From Aromatoleum buckelii (GTDB lineage: Bacteria > Pseudomonadota > Gammaproteobacteria > Burkholderiales > Rhodocyclaceae), in assembly GCF_012910785.2 (NCBI RefSeq), contig NZ_WTVH02000008.1, forward strand, positions 372,001 to 436,000: 64,000 nt of DNA, in the 5' to 3' direction. The translations under genes and the position numbers were made by a program. The notes beneath the pieces are model-generated. The model had not been told where the DNA came from. It searched no databases and saw only the letters and a program-made list of their open reading frames with translations. Below, in pieces: positions 49,527 to 63,637 of this stretch (position 1 is the first letter of the stretch; every line of letters begins with the position of its first letter).

Positions 49527-52500
49527 ATGCTCTCGCTTGCCTTCTCGAACCGCTACGAAGTGCTCCTCGAAACGCTGCTCGCACACCTCGCGGTCGAGCA
49601 GCCGGGCCCGTTCGGCGCGCGCGAGATCGTCGTGCCGAGCTCGGCGCTGCGCCGCAGCGTCGAGCTCGCGGTCGCGCGGCGCGAAGGCGTCGCGGCGAAC
49701 CTGCGCTTCGCGTACCTCGCGCAATGGCTGTGGAGCCAGATCGACAAGGTCGTCCCCGTCGGGGAACAGTCCCCGTTCGCGCCGGCGCTTCTCAGGTGGC
49801 GGATTTTCGAGCAGTTCCAGGATGCGGCCTGGACCGCCGCGCACCCGCGCCTCGCGCGTTACCTCGGAACGGCCGACACGACAATGCGCTTCGAGCTTGC
49901 CGAACGTGTCGCGCGCGTCTTCGATCACTACCTCACGTACCGCCCGCGCTGGCTCGCCGAATGGTCTGCGGGGAGGACGGTCGTCGGCCTGCCGGACGAC
50001 GCGCGCGCCGATGAAGCCTGGCAAGCCGGGCTGTGGCGCCGGCTGACGGCGGAACTGGGGACGCGCTGCGAGCATCCGGCGGAAACTTTTTTCCGCGTGA
50101 TCGCTGCAACCGGCGATGCATTGCCCGGCATCCTGCCGGAGTCGGTGCATGTGTTCTGCCTGCCGGCGATGCCGCCGCTGTACCGCGACGTGCTGCGCGA
50201 ACTGTCGCAGCGGGTCGACGTGCGCCTGTACGTGCTCAATCCGTGCCGCGAATACTGGTTCGAGATCGTCGAGCCGCGACGCCTCGCCTGGCTCGCAGGT
50301 CAACAACAGGATCTTTATTTCGAATCCGGCAACCGGCTGCTCGCCGCGTGGGGACGGCAGACGCAGGCGCACATCGACCTCTTGTTCGAAGGCGACGGCG
50401 CGCCGGAAATCGAGGACAGCCTGTTCGTCCCGGCCGGCAGCGCGAGCCTGCTCGCGCAGCTGCACGACGCGGTGCTCGACCTCGTCGACCTCGCGCCGGG
50501 CAGTATCGCGCTCGCCGACGACGACCGCAGCGTCGAGGTGCACGTGTGCCATTCAATTACGCGCGAACTCGAAGTGCTGCACGACCGGCTGCTCGCGTTG
50601 TTCGCCGCTCCGGACGCGCCGCAGCCCGACGAGATTCTCGTCGTCACGCCCGATCTCGACGCCGCGGCACCGCTGATCGAAGCGGTATTCGGCACCGCGC
50701 CGGCGTCGCGCCGCATTCCTTGGACGATCACCGGTCTCGGCCAGACGCGCCTCAACCCGGTCGCGCGCGTGCTCGACGCCGCGCTCGCGCTCGCGGCGAG
50801 CCGCTTCCCGGCGAGCCGCGTGTTCGACCTGCTGCAGCAGCCGCCGGTCGCGCGCCGTTTCGGCCTCGACGGCGCGGACCTGGAGCAGGTGCACGAATGG
50901 CTGCGCACAGCCGGCGTGCGCTGGGGGCTCGACGGCGCGCATCGCCGCCGGCTCGACCTGCCAAGCGTCGACCGTCACAGCCTCGCCGAAGGCCTGCACC
51001 GGCTGTTTCTCGCGTATGCGCTCGGCGATGGAAGCGCAAGCCCCGGCGAGGACGGCGATGGCAGTGGGCCACTGCTGTTCGGCGGGCGCCTCGGCGCCGG
51101 CAATCCCGAAGGCGGCGACGCGTTCGCATTGGGGCGCTTGTGGCGCTACGTCGAGACGCTGCAGTGGCTCGAAGCGGCCACGCGCCGCCCTCTCGACGCC
51201 GATGGCTGGCGCGCGCTGCTCGTCGAACTGCTCGACCGCCTGGTCCCGCCCGATGCCGAGTGGGCCGACGACCGGCGCGCAGTGCTCGCGGCCAGCGCCG
51301 AACTGCACGTGAACATGACGGCTGGCGGGCTGCGCACCCCGGTGCCGCTCGCCCTCGTGCATGACGCGCTCGCCGGGCTGCTCGACGATCCGGCGCGTGG
51401 CGGCGTTCCCGGCGGCGCGGTGACGTTCTCGGCGATGACGAGCCTGCGCAGCCTGCCGTACCGCGTCGTGTGCGCGATCGGCCTCGACGACGGCGCGTTC
51501 CCCGGCGCCGAGCGGGCCGTCGAGTTCGACCTGATGGCCCGGCACGGCGCGCGCGGAGACCGCCAGCGCCGCAACGACGAGCGCAACCTGTTCCTCGACC
51601 TGCTGCTTGCCGCGCGCGACTGCGTGCATCTGTCGTACGCGGGCCGCAGCGTGCGCGACAACAGCGAAAAGCCGCCGTCGGTGCTGGTGGACGAGCTGCT
51701 CGACTACGCTGCGCGCGCGTGCGCTGCCGATCCGCTCGACGCGGCGTCGCTCGCCGCGGCGCGGCGCCGGCTGACGGTCGTTCATCCGCTGCAGGCGTTC
51801 TCGCGAACCTATTTCATCGCCGATCCAGAGCGCGACCCGCGGCTCGCGAGCTTCAATGCCGAATACTGCGATGCGCTGCGCGCGCGCCTGCAGGCAGCGG
51901 CGCGCGCGCTGCCCGCTGCGCGCGCCGTCTCTCGTGACGACGAGCGTGACGAGGAAGATGGCTGCGAATCCGATCGTGCCGGCGAAGCGCCGTTTTTCGC
52001 CGCACCGCTGCCGCCGCCGTCCGACGAATGGCGAACGGTCGGGCTCGACCGGCTGATCCGCTTCTTCCGCAATCCCGCCCGCTTCCTGCTGCGCGAACGG
52101 CTCGGCGTGACGGTGCCCGAAGGCGACGAGGAGCTCATCGACGACGAAGCGTTCCTGCCGGCATGGCCGGAGCGCCAGGCGCTTGCCGAGCGGCTGCTGC
52201 CGGCGCTGCTCGCGGGGCGCGATCCAGACGCGGTGCGCAATCTCGCGAGCGCGGGGGGCGAATTCCCTGCCGGGCCGCTCGGCGAACGCCTGCTCGACCG
52301 GGAGTTCGACGTCCTCCAGACGTATGCCGACGGCCTGCGCGCGGCGCTCGCGCCCGACCCGCTGCCGCCGCTGCAGGCGCACTTCGACTTCGACCTCGGC
52401 GATGAACGCTGGACGCTCGACGCCTCGTTCGGCGATCTGCGCCCGGCCGGGCTCGTGCGCCACCGCTACGACGAGGCGCGCGCGAACGACTATGTCGCCG

Positions 52501-52895
52501 GCTGGATCGCGCATCTCGCGCTGTGCGCGGCCGCGCCCGGCGCTCGCGAGCTTTGCACCGAATGGCATTCGCGCGACGGCGTCTATCGCCTGCGGCACTG
52601 CGACGACGCACGCGGACAGCTCGCCGCGCTCGTCGCGCTGTACCGCGAAGGCCTGATGCGGCCGCTGCCGTTCTTCCCGAAATCGGCCTGGGCATGGATC
52701 GTCAACGACCGCAGCCGCTACAAGGCGGAGCAGAAATGGCGCGGTGGCGGTCGGCCCGGGTTCGGCGAATGCCGCGACGCCGCGATCCGTCTCGCGTTCC
52801 GCGGGCTGCCCGATCCGCTCGATGACGCGTTCTACGACCACGCCGCGACGGTGCTGCAGCCGCTCGTCGCGCATCTCGACGACCCGAGGCTGTGA
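49527..52895 (+). CDS. recC: Exodeoxyribonuclease V gamma chain RecC
   Basis: A 1122-residue RecC, the same length as in E. coli. RecC is the non-catalytic helicase- and nuclease-like subunit that splits the DNA strands, recognises Chi and holds RecB and RecD together. The N-terminus LAFSNRYEVLLETLLAHL, the middle SLPYRVVCAIGLDDGAFPG and the C-terminal region NPARFLLRERLGV are recognisable. I use the ATG at 49527; a GTG two codons earlier is equally possible, and no strong ribosome-binding site is seen. It opens a tight forward operon with recB, recD and modABC. Confidence 0.93.
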   Translation: MLSLAFSNRYEVLLETLLAHLAVEQPGPFGAREIVVPSSALRRSVELAVARREGVAANLRFAYLAQWLWSQIDKVVPVGEQSPFAPALLRWRIFEQFQDAAWTAAHPRLARYLGTADTTMRFELAERVARVFDHYLTYRPRWLAEWSAGRTVVGLPDDARADEAWQAGLWRRLTAELGTRCEHPAETFFRVIAATGDALPGILPESVHVFCLPAMPPLYRDVLRELSQRVDVRLYVLNPCREYWFEIVEPRRLAWLAGQQQDLYFESGNRLLAAWGRQTQAHIDLLFEGDGAPEIEDSLFVPAGSASLLAQLHDAVLDLVDLAPGSIALADDDRSVEVHVCHSITRELEVLHDRLLALFAAPDAPQPDEILVVTPDLDAAAPLIEAVFGTAPASRRIPWTITGLGQTRLNPVARVLDAALALAASRFPASRVFDLLQQPPVARRFGLDGADLEQVHEWLRTAGVRWGLDGAHRRRLDLPSVDRHSLAEGLHRLFLAYALGDGSASPGEDGDGSGPLLFGGRLGAGNPEGGDAFALGRLWRYVETLQWLEAATRRPLDADGWRALLVELLDRLVPPDAEWADDRRAVLAASAELHVNMTAGGLRTPVPLALVHDALAGLLDDPARGGVPGGAVTFSAMTSLRSLPYRVVCAIGLDDGAFPGAERAVEFDLMARHGARGDRQRRNDERNLFLDLLLAARDCVHLSYAGRSVRDNSEKPPSVLVDELLDYAARACAADPLDAASLAAARRRLTVVHPLQAFSRTYFIADPERDPRLASFNAEYCDALRARLQAAARALPAARAVSRDDERDEEDGCESDRAGEAPFFAAPLPPPSDEWRTVGLDRLIRFFRNPARFLLRERLGVTVPEGDEELIDDEAFLPAWPERQALAERLLPALLAGRDPDAVRNLASAGGEFPAGPLGERLLDREFDVLQTYADGLRAALAPDPLPPLQAHFDFDLGDERWTLDASFGDLRPAGLVRHRYDEARANDYVAGWIAHLALCAAAPGARELCTEWHSRDGVYRLRHCDDARGQLAALVALYREGLMRPLPFFPKSAWAWIVNDRSRYKAEQKWRGGGRPGFGECRDAAIRLAFRGLPDPLDDAFYDHAATVLQPLVAHLDDPRL

Positions 52896-52896
52896 C

Positions 52897-55800
52897 ATGA
52901 TGACGCCCGCGCCCGGCTCTTGCGCCGCCGACGAGCTCGACGTCTTCGGCTGCCCGCTCGACGGCATCCGCCTGATCGAAGCGTCGGCCGGCACCGGCAA
53001 GACGTGGAACATCTGCGGCCTGTTCCTGCGCCTGCTCGTCGAGCGCGAGCTGCCGGTCGACGCGATCCTCGTCGTGACATTCACGCGCGCCGCGACCGCC
53101 GAACTGAAAAGCCGCGTGCGCGAGCGCATCGTCGGCACGCTCGCGTATCTCGACGGCACCGCTGCCGACGGCGACCCGTTCGTCGCGCAGCTCGTCGCCG
53201 CGCTCGAAGCGCGGGCGATCGCGCGCGCGCAGATCCGCGAGCGGCTCGAGCTGGCGCTGCAGACGTTCGACGAAGCGGCGATCTTCACGATCCACGGCTA
53301 CTGCCAGCGCGCGCTGGCCGACACGCCGTTCGCCGCCGCGCTGCCGTTCGCGCTCGAGCTCGCCGAAGACGACCTCGAGCTGCGCCTCGAAGCGGCGCGC
53401 GACTTTTGGCGCCGCGAAATCGCCAGCGACGACTGCCCGGCCGAGCTCGGCGAACTGCTGATCGCGCGCGGCGACAGCCCGGAGCGCTGGGCCGCGCTGC
53501 TCGGTCGCTATCTCGCCCGCCCGCTCGCGCAAAAACGCTGGCCCGACGCAGCGGGCGAGGCAAAACCCGATCTGGCCGCCTTCCATGCGGCGTTCGCCGA
53601 CGCGTGCGCGCTGTGGAACGGCAACGGGCGCGAAGCCCGTGACGCGCTGCTCGCGGGCCTGCCCGGGCTGAACGCGACGAGCTACAAGGCCGACGGCGTC
53701 GCGCTGGCGGCGAAGAGCTGGACGAGCTGGCTCGCCGGCGGCGACCCGCTCGCGCCGCTCGACGTGCAGGGGGGCAAGTTCGCGCTGTTTTCGGCGATGC
53801 GTCTCAATGAATGCGTGAAAAAGCACTGCAGCGCGCCGCAGCACCCTTTCTTCGACGCCGCGGCGCGCGTGCTCGCGCTGCGTGACGAGGTCATCGCCGC
53901 GCTCGACGCCGCGCGCCTCGCGCTGCTGCGGCGCTTTCTCGAAACGGGCTCGGTGCGCTTGCGTGAAACCAAGCGCGAGCGGCGCCGCATCGCGTTCGAC
54001 GACATCCTGTTCAACGTTCATGAAGCGCTCGCCGGCGCCGACAACCCGTGGCTCGCGGCGGCGCTGCACCAGCGCTACCCGGTCGCGCTGATCGACGAAT
54101 TCCAGGACACCGATGCGCTGCAGTTCGAGATCTTCCGCAGCATCTACGCCACCGGCGGACGGCACGGCGGGCTCTTCCTCGTCGGCGATCCGAAGCAGGC
54201 GATCTACAGCTTCCGCAACGCCGACCTGCACACTTATCTGAGCGCCCGCAGCGCTGCCGACACGCGCTACACGCTGAGCCACAACCAGCGTTCGCTCGGC
54301 GGCCTGATCGGCGCGTGCAACGCGCTGTTCACGGCGAACCCCGCAGCGTTCGTACTCGACGGGCTGGCGTACGAGACGGTCAGCGAAGGCGCGAAACCGC
54401 GCCGGCGCTTCGTCGACCTGTCGGCGGCGGCGGATCCGGCGTCGCTGCGCGTGTGGTGGATCGCGCCGGACGACGACGGCGAGCTGCCGCTGCGCGCCGC
54501 GGTCGTCGCGCGCGCGGCGGCGGCAACTGCGGCGGAGATCGCCCGGCTCGTCGGCGAAGGCGCCGCAGGGCATATCACGATCGACGGGCGCGCGCTCGCT
54601 CCGGGCGACATCGCGGTGCTGGTCAAGAGCCACAGCCAAGGCGCGCGGATGCGCGAAGCGCTCGCCGCGCTTGGCGTCGGCAGCGTCGAGCTGTCGCAGC
54701 AGAGCGTTTTCCACAGCCCGGACGCCGAGGAGCTCGAACGCGTGCTGCTCGCGATCGCCGAGCCGGCGCACCTGCCGCTGCTGTCGGCCGCGCTCGCGAC
54801 CGCGCTGATGGGCTTCGACGCTGCCGCGCTCGACGCGCTCGCTGCTGACGAAGCCGAGCTGCTGCGCGTGATCGCCCGCTTCGCCGAACTGCGCGAAGTG
54901 TGGCGCGCGCGCGGCCTCGGCGTGATGCTGCGGCGCTGGATCGTGCAGGAGGGCGTCAACGTGCGCCTGCTCGCGCGCGACGATGGCGAGCGGCGGCTGA
55001 CGAACTTGCTGCATCTGGCCGAATGCCTGCAGGCGGCGGCCACCGAACAGCCGTCGCCGGACGCGCTGCTGCGCTGGTTCGCGAGCCGCCGGCGCGAAGC
55101 GGGCGTGAGCGAGGCGACGCAGGTGCGGCTCGAATCCGACCGCAACCTCGTGCAGATCGTGACGATCCATCGCTCGAAAGGGCTCGAATACGGCGTCGTG
55201 TTCTGCCCTTTCCTGTGGGACGGCTTTCCCGGTCGCGGCGACGACGGCGAAGGCTGCGTCTATCACGACGCCGATGGTGCGCTGCTGCTCGACTTTCGTC
55301 CCGCGGCGCGCGACGACGACGAGGTCAAGGCGCTGATGCGCCGCGAGCGCGACGCCGAGTTCCTGCGCCTCGTCTATGTCGCGATGACGCGCGCGGTTTA
55401 CCGCTGCTATCTCGTCGCCGGCTGTTACCTGAAGAAGAACGGCAAGGGGGCGTCGCCGACCGAGAGCACGCGCAGCCTGCTGAACTGGCTCGTCGCCGGC
55501 GAAGGCACAAGCCACGCGGAATGGCTCCGGCACAAGCTGACGACGGACGACATCGAAACGGCGTGGGCGCGGCTGCTCGAGCGCGCCGAACCGGATCTGG
55601 CGATCGTCAACCTGCCGGCCGGTGGCGGCGCGCGGCTCGCGAATCTCGAACCTGCTGCGGACGCGCTGCATGTGCTGCCGCCGCCGGCCCGCCTGCCGTC
55701 GGCGTGGCGAATCGGCAGTTTCAGCGCGATGAGCCACGGCGCAGGCCATGAGGCCGCGGCGCAGGACCACGACGCGTGGGTCGATCGCGGCCCGCTGCGC

Positions 55801-56579
55801 GCCGACGGCGACGGGAAACGCGCTCTGGCCCCGCTCGGCGACGACGACATCCTGTTCTTCCCGCGCGGTCCGGCGGCCGGCGACTGCATCCACGCTGTGT
55901 TCGAACGGCTCGATTTCTGCGCGCCGGCGAGCCGTGCGCCGGCGATCGTGGCGGCGCTCGCCGGGCATCCGCAGCGCGGCGCCGGCGTGCCGCTCGCGCG
56001 CATGCTCGAGCGCCTCGTCGATGACGTGCTCGCGACGCCGCTGCCGGGCGGCATCGTGCTCGGCGGCGTTCCGCGCAGCCGCAAGCTCGTCGAACTCGGT
56101 TTCCATCTGCCTGCGCCGCGGCTGTCCGCCGAAGCGCTGAACGACTGGCTCGCACGCGCGGGCTATCATGTCCCGCGGCTCGCGTTCGGCGCGCTCGCCG
56201 GCTACCTGAAAGGCTTCATCGATCTCGTCTTCGAACATGACGGGCGCTTCTACGTGCTCGACTGGAAATCGAACCACCTCGGCTTCACGCCCGAAGACTA
56301 TGCGCCGGCGCGCCTCGAAGAGGCGATGCGCACGCACGGCTACCATCTCCAGCACCTGCTTTACGCTGTCGCGCTGCACCGCCATCTCGGGCGCACGCTG
56401 CCGGGTTACGACGTCGAGCGCCATTTCGGCGGCGCGCTGTATCTTTTCGTGCGCGGCGTGCGCCCCGGCTGGCGGTTCGGCGAAGATCCGGCCGGCGTAT
56501 ATTTCCACCGTCCGGACGCCGCGACCCTCGCGAGCCTCGACCGCCTGATCGGCGGCCTCCCCGCCCCGGAATCCGTGCG

Positions 56580-56583
<4 letters not shown>
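52897..56583 (+). CDS. recB: Exodeoxyribonuclease V beta chain RecB
   Basis: A 1228-residue SF1 helicase-nuclease, slightly longer than E. coli RecB (1180). The helicase has Walker A EASAGTGKTWNI, DEFQDTD, LVGDPKQAIYSFRNAD and the late motifs TIHRSKGLEYGVVF and YVAMTRAVYR. The C-terminal nuclease domain has GDCIHAVFERLDF, and VLDWKSNHLG with the catalytic Asp and Lys, then YHLQHLLYAVALHRHL. It starts one base after the recC stop, so the genes are coupled. The complex repairs double-strand breaks and degrades linear foreign DNA. Confidence 0.95.
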
Positions 56584-59212
<2,629 letters not shown>

Positions 59213-59887
59213 ATGGCGATCGACGCCGCCGGCCTCGCCGCGATCCGCCTGACGCTGGAACTCGCCGCAGTGACGACCGCAGTGCTGCTCGTCGTCGGCA
59301 CGCCGATCGCATGGTGGCTCGCGCGCACCGGTTCGCGCTGGAAAGGCGTCGTCGGCGCGGTCGTCGCGCTGCCGCTCGTGCTGCCGCCGACGGTGATCGG
59401 TTTCTATCTGCTGGTCGCGCTCGGGCCGCACGGTCCGGTCGGCCAGCTCACGCAGGCGCTCGGGCTCGGCCTGCTGCCGTTCACGTTCGCCGGGCTCGTC
59501 GTCGGCTCGGTGTTCTACTCGCTGCCGTTCGTCGTGCAGCCGCTGCAGAACGCGTTCGAGGCGATCGGCGAGCGCCCGCTCGAAGTCGCGGCGACTTTGC
59601 GCGCCGGCGCGATCGACACGTTCTTCAGCGTCGTGCTGCCGCTCGCGCGGCCCGGCTTCGTCACCGCGACGATCCTCGGCTTCGCGCACACGGTCGGCGA
59701 GTTCGGCGTCGTGCTGATGATCGGCGGCAACATCCCGGAGAAGACGCGCGTCGTCTCGGTCCAGATCTACGACCACGTCGAGGCGCTCGAGTACGCCGAG
59801 GCGCACTGGCTGTCGGCAGGCATGCTCGTGTTCAGTTTCGTCGTGCTGCTCGCGCTGTACGGGCGGAAAAAGGAAGTGGTGCGGTGA
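59213..59887 (+). CDS. modB: Molybdate ABC transporter, permease ModB
   Basis: A 224-residue inner-membrane permease with about five transmembrane helices. It contains [15 protein letters not shown] and the EAA-type loop [20 protein letters not shown] that docks with ModC, followed by [20 protein letters not shown], typical of ModB. The ATG directly follows the modA stop (TGAATG), and the end overlaps the modC GTG. Confidence 0.93.
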   Translation: MAIDAAGLAAIRLTLELAAVTTAVLLVVGTPIAWWLARTGSRWKGVVGAVVALPLVLPPTVIGFYLLVALGPHGPVGQLTQALGLGLLPFTFAGLVVGSVFYSLPFVVQPLQNAFEAIGERPLEVAATLRAGAIDTFFSVVLPLARPGFVTATILGFAHTVGEFGVVLMIGGNIPEKTRVVSVQIYDHVEALEYAEAHWLSAGMLVFSFVVLLALYGRKKEVVR

Positions 59888-61020
59888 GCGGCGCGGCGCC
59901 GTTCGGCCCCGGCGCCGCGCGAACTGGCGCGATCGTCGGCGACGGCGCAGCGATCCGCGCGCGCTTCGGCCTCGGCTGGCCGGGTTTCCGCCTCGACGTC
60001 GACCTCGCGTTGCCGGGGCGCGGCGTGATCGCATTGTTCGGTCATTCCGGATCGGGCAAGACGACGCTGCTGCGCTGCCTCGCCGGGCTCGAGCGCGCCG
60101 CGGACGGGTATCTCGCGGTGCGCGGCGAGCTGTGGCAGGACGAGTCGCAGCGCCTTTTCGTGCCGACGCACCGCCGCCCGCTCGGCTACGTGTTCCAGGA
60201 AGCGAGCCTGTTCGCGCATCTGACGGTGCGGCGCAACCTCGAATTCGGCCTGAAGCGCGTGCCCGCGGCGTCGCGGCGCATCCCGCTCGACCAGGCGATC
60301 GCGCTGCTCGGCATCGAGCCGCTGCTCGCGCGCCTGCCCGGGCGCCTGTCCGGCGGCGAGCGCCAGCGCGTCGCGATCGCGCGCGCGCTCGCGACGAGCC
60401 CGCGGCTGCTGCTGATGGACGAGCCGCTCGCGGCGCTCGACGTCAAGCGCAAGCAGGAAATCCTGCCGTATCTCGAACGCCTGCACGCCGAGCTCGACAT
60501 CCCGGTGATCTACGTCAGCCACGCGCCCGAGGAAGTCGCGCGGCTGGCCGACCACGTCGTGCTGCTCGCTGACGGGCGTGCGCTCGCCGCCGGGCCGATC
60601 GGCGAAGTGATGGCGCGCCTCGACCTGCCGTTCGCGCACGACGAAGATGCATTCGTTGTCATCGACGCCCGCGTCGCCGCGCATGACGATGCGTACGCGC
60701 TGACGCGGCTCGAATTCGCCGGGCTGCCGCTGTGGGTCCCCGGCCTCGGTGCGCCGGTCGCGTCCCGCGTCAGGGCGCGCGTGCTCGCCCGCGACGTCAG
60801 CCTCGCGCTGTCCGAGCGCCACGATTCGAGCATCCTCAACGTGCTGCCGGCGCGCGTCGTGTCGCTCGACGAGGCCGATCCGGGACGCACGCTGGTATGT
60901 CTCGACGTGGCCGGCACGGCGCTGCTCGCGCGCATCACGCGCCGTTCGGCGGCGCAGCTCGGCATCGTGCCGGGCCGCGACGTGTATGCGCAGGTCAAGG
61001 GCGTCGCGCTGCTGCGCTAG
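59884..61020 (+). CDS. modC: Molybdate ABC transporter, ATPase ModC
   Basis: A 378-residue ATPase with [14 protein letters not shown] (Walker A), [16 protein letters not shown] (signature) and [11 protein letters not shown] (Walker B), then a C-terminal Mop/TOBE domain (about 300-375; [11 protein letters not shown]) that binds molybdate and regulates uptake. The start is a GTG overlapping the modB stop. The first 25 residues are non-conserved. No ModE-type repressor gene is next to it, so regulation is not obvious. Confidence 0.92.
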   Translation: MSGAAPFGPGAARTGAIVGDGAAIRARFGLGWPGFRLDVDLALPGRGVIALFGHSGSGKTTLLRCLAGLERAADGYLAVRGELWQDESQRLFVPTHRRPLGYVFQEASLFAHLTVRRNLEFGLKRVPAASRRIPLDQAIALLGIEPLLARLPGRLSGGERQRVAIARALATSPRLLLMDEPLAALDVKRKQEILPYLERLHAELDIPVIYVSHAPEEVARLADHVVLLADGRALAAGPIGEVMARLDLPFAHDEDAFVVIDARVAAHDDAYALTRLEFAGLPLWVPGLGAPVASRVRARVLARDVSLALSERHDSSILNVLPARVVSLDEADPGRTLVCLDVAGTALLARITRRSAAQLGIVPGRDVYAQVKGVALLR

Positions 61021-61077
61021 CGAAGTGAAATTTACCGGCTAAACTGTTGCGCTGCTCAACCCGGATCCTCGCCTGCC

Positions 61078-61719
61078 ATGATCGACCTGCGCATCGTCCC
61101 CGTGACCCCTTTCGAACAGAACTGCAGCATCGTGTGGTGCGACAAGACGCGCAAGGCCGCGGTCGTCGACCCCGGCGGCGACCTCGAGCGCATCCTCGCG
61201 AAAGCGAAGGAGCTGGGCGTCACGATCGAGAAGATCCTGATCACGCACGGCCACATCGACCACGCCGGCGGCACCGCGCAGCTCGCGCGCGAACTCGGCG
61301 TGCCGGTCGAAGGGCCGGAGAAAGCGGATCTTTTCTGGATTGCCGGCATTCCGCAACAGGCCAAGACGTTCGGCTTTCCCGGCGCCGAGAGCTTCGAGCC
61401 CGACCGCTGGCTGCACGACGGCGACACGGTGACAGTCGGCGACGAGACGCTGCGCGTCATCCATGTGCCGGGCCACACCCCCGGCCACGTCGCGTTCTTC
61501 CATGCCGATGCGCGGCTCGCGATCGTCGGCGACGTGCTGTTCGCCGGCTCGATCGGCCGCACGGATTTCCCCGAGGGTGACCACGCGACGCTGATCCGCT
61601 CGATCCGGCAGAAGCTCTTTCCGCTCGGCGACGACATCACGTTCGTCCCCGGGCACGGGCCGACTTCGACGTTCGGCGAGGAACGCCGCAGCAACCCGTA
61701 CGTCGGCGACCACGCCTGA
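61078..61719 (+). CDS. Metallo-beta-lactamase-fold hydrolase, GloC/YcbL-like
   Basis: A 213-residue MBL-fold protein of the small hydroxyacylglutathione-hydrolase group. The metal-binding ITHGHIDHAGG, the later VPGHTPGHVAFF, GDVLFAGSIGRTDFP and PGHGPTSTFGEE are all present. GloC/YcbL is a second glyoxalase II acting on S-lactoylglutathione. It lacks the long C-terminal domain of GloB. It starts 57 bp after modC, possibly from the same transcript, and has only a weak ribosome-binding site. Exact substrate remains uncertain. Confidence 0.82.
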   Translation: MIDLRIVPVTPFEQNCSIVWCDKTRKAAVVDPGGDLERILAKAKELGVTIEKILITHGHIDHAGGTAQLARELGVPVEGPEKADLFWIAGIPQQAKTFGFPGAESFEPDRWLHDGDTVTVGDETLRVIHVPGHTPGHVAFFHADARLAIVGDVLFAGSIGRTDFPEGDHATLIRSIRQKLFPLGDDITFVPGHGPTSTFGEERRSNPYVGDHA

Positions 61720-61769
61720 AGCCGTGCGAGCGGAGCCGTTCCCGCCGGTGCGCCGACGGCTTCGCCCGT

Positions 61770-62189
61770 TCAGCCGCGCTTGAGCGCGTCGCGGATTTCG
61801 CGCAGCAGCTTCACCTCTTCGAGCTCGACCGGCTCGGGCGGGGGCGGCGGTTCCGAGCGCTTGAGGCGGTTGATCGCCTTGATCGCGAGGAAGATCGCGA
61901 GCGCGATGATGAGGAAGTCGATCGTCGTGTTGATGAACTGCCCGTATTTCACCAGGGGCGCCCCGGCTTTCTCGGCGGCTTCCATCGTCTCGTAAGTCTG
62001 GTCGCCGAGATTGATGTACAAGTGCCGGAAATCGACGCCGCCGAGCAGCCGTCCGACCACCGGCATCACGATGTCCTTGACGAGGGAATCGACAATCTTG
62101 CCGAACGCCGCGCCGATGATGACACCGACTGCCAGGTCGATGACGTTGCCGCGCATCGCGAACTCTTTGAACTCACGCATAAAGCTCAT
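61770..62189 (-). CDS. mscL: Large-conductance mechanosensitive channel MscL
   Basis: A 139-residue inner-membrane channel that opens under high membrane tension to release osmolytes after osmotic downshock. The N-terminal [26 protein letters not shown]-type helix, [18 protein letters not shown] (second helix) and a Pro/Glu-rich cytoplasmic tail with [13 protein letters not shown] match MscL (136 in E. coli). The ATG at 62189 has an AGGAGAG site about nine bases upstream. It is convergent with the GloC-like gene and divergent from the asmA-family gene. Confidence 0.95.
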   Translation of the reverse strand: MSFMREFKEFAMRGNVIDLAVGVIIGAAFGKIVDSLVKDIVMPVVGRLLGGVDFRHLYINLGDQTYETMEAAEKAGAPLVKYGQFINTTIDFLIIALAIFLAIKAINRLKRSEPPPPPEPVELEEVKLLREIRDALKRG

Positions 62190-62326
62190 TTCGGATACTC
62201 TCCTGTCGTTGTCGGCCCCGGGAGGGCGCCGCGAAACCGATGCCAGGGCCATCTTAGCGCCTGCCGGTGGCGCTGCACAGCGCCGGCGCGCGAGCCGCGT
62301 TCGCAGCGCGACGGTGCGTCCGTGAC

Positions 62327-63637
62327 ATGACCGGGGCGCTTCGCGCGCGCCGCGTGGCGGTTTTCATCGCGCTGTTCCTCGCGCTGACCGTGATCGTCAT
62401 CGCCGCCGCCGTGCATTTCGGCGGGGAATGGCTGCGGGCCGAGTTCGAACGCCGCCTGCAGAACCGCATCGTGCCGGCAGTGCGCGTCGACGGCCCTGTT
62501 CGCGTGCGGCTGCGGCCGGCCCCGACGCTGGTCGTCAACGGCATACGGATTGGCGGCGACGGCGAAGCCGACATGCTCGAAATCCGTTCTTTGGCGGTCG
62601 AGCTCGATCCAGCGCAGCTGCTGCACGGTCGCGTCGCGCTGTCGGCGCTGACGCTCGAAGGGGGCGACATCGCTTTGCGGCGCGGCGACGAAGGAGACTG
62701 GAACTTCGCCGGCTTGCTACGCCCCGACCCGGCGGTGCCGAGCAACGACGGCGCCATCGCGATCGGCAGGGTCGTCGTCGCGAACACGGCGCTTCGCCTC
62801 GTCGGCGCCCACGGCGAGCCGCTCGCCGAACTGTCGGAGCTGCGCCTCACGTCCGGCCCGTTCGGGCCCGGCATGTCGGGCACGTTCGAGCTGAACGGTC
62901 GCGTGACGGTCGATGCCGCGTTCCCTGCGGATCTGCGAATCGCGTCGAGCGGAAACTATCGATTCGACGAAGGCACCGCGATAGCCGAAAACCTGGCGTT
63001 CAACGTCCAAGGCATTGCGGCGCAGTGGCGCATCGATCGCGGTGAAGCGCACGTCGCGCGGCTGCGCCGGGAACGCGACGGCACCGTGCGGCTCGGCGAC
63101 AGTCGGCTCGCGCTCGAACTCGCGGAGGGCGAGAGCGCGCTGGCGGTGCAGGGCAGTCTCGCAGCGCTCGAGACGGTTCCGGTCGGCGGCACCGCCGCCT
63201 CCGGGACCGGCGGCACGGCGATCGGCGCGAACTTCGAGGGCGGCACGCTCGAGCTGCCCCACCCGGCAGGCGAGCCGGCGCCGCTGAACGTGTCGTTTTC
63301 GGGCGACCTGCGCTTCGACCCGGCAGGGCCATCCGTCCGCGGCACCGTCGCCGGCAGTTTCGACGACAGCCGTTTCGACGGCCGCTGGCGCTTCGAACCG
63401 GAGGCAGTGCCGCCGCTCGGTGTCGCGCTGTCGCTCGACCGGCTGGATCTCGATCGCTATCTGCCGCCACCTGCCGCAAAACCCGCACCGGCAGACCTGA
63501 CGGCGTGGCGCAACTGGCCGGTCGAGGCGGATCTGCGAGTCGGCCGGCTGACGGTCGGCGGGTTCGTCAGCGAGAACGCGCGCCTGCGCTTGGGTGGCGG
63601 CCCCGTTGCCGCGAACAGCGCTACAGGCGCGCGCTGA
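62327..63637 (+). CDS. AsmA family protein, probably 3'-truncated
   Basis: A 436-residue protein of the AsmA family, inner-membrane-anchored proteins with a long periplasmic beta-groove thought to carry lipids toward the outer membrane. A transmembrane helix (residues about 9-30) is followed by the AsmA start [20 protein letters not shown], then beta-rich repeats. Betaproteobacterial members that I know are about 600-750 residues. This one stops soon after a repeat that begins [19 protein letters not shown], and its last codons lie inside the convergent channel gene. Deletion of the 3' part is the likeliest reason; a natural short form is the alternative. Confidence 0.75.
   Translation: MTGALRARRVAVFIALFLALTVIVIAAAVHFGGEWLRAEFERRLQNRIVPAVRVDGPVRVRLRPAPTLVVNGIRIGGDGEADMLEIRSLAVELDPAQLLHGRVALSALTLEGGDIALRRGDEGDWNFAGLLRPDPAVPSNDGAIAIGRVVVANTALRLVGAHGEPLAELSELRLTSGPFGPGMSGTFELNGRVTVDAAFPADLRIASSGNYRFDEGTAIAENLAFNVQGIAAQWRIDRGEAHVARLRRERDGTVRLGDSRLALELAEGESALAVQGSLAALETVPVGGTAASGTGGTAIGANFEGGTLELPHPAGEPAPLNVSFSGDLRFDPAGPSVRGTVAGSFDDSRFDGRWRFEPEAVPPLGVALSLDRLDLDRYLPPPAAKPAPADLTAWRNWPVEADLRVGRLTVGGFVSENARLRLGGGPVAANSATGAR

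Noticed and set aside
61719-61775. A terminator between the GloC-like gene and mscL (GAAGCCGT/ACGGCTTC)
   Set aside because: The loop would be over 30 bases and no T-tract follows, so support is too weak.
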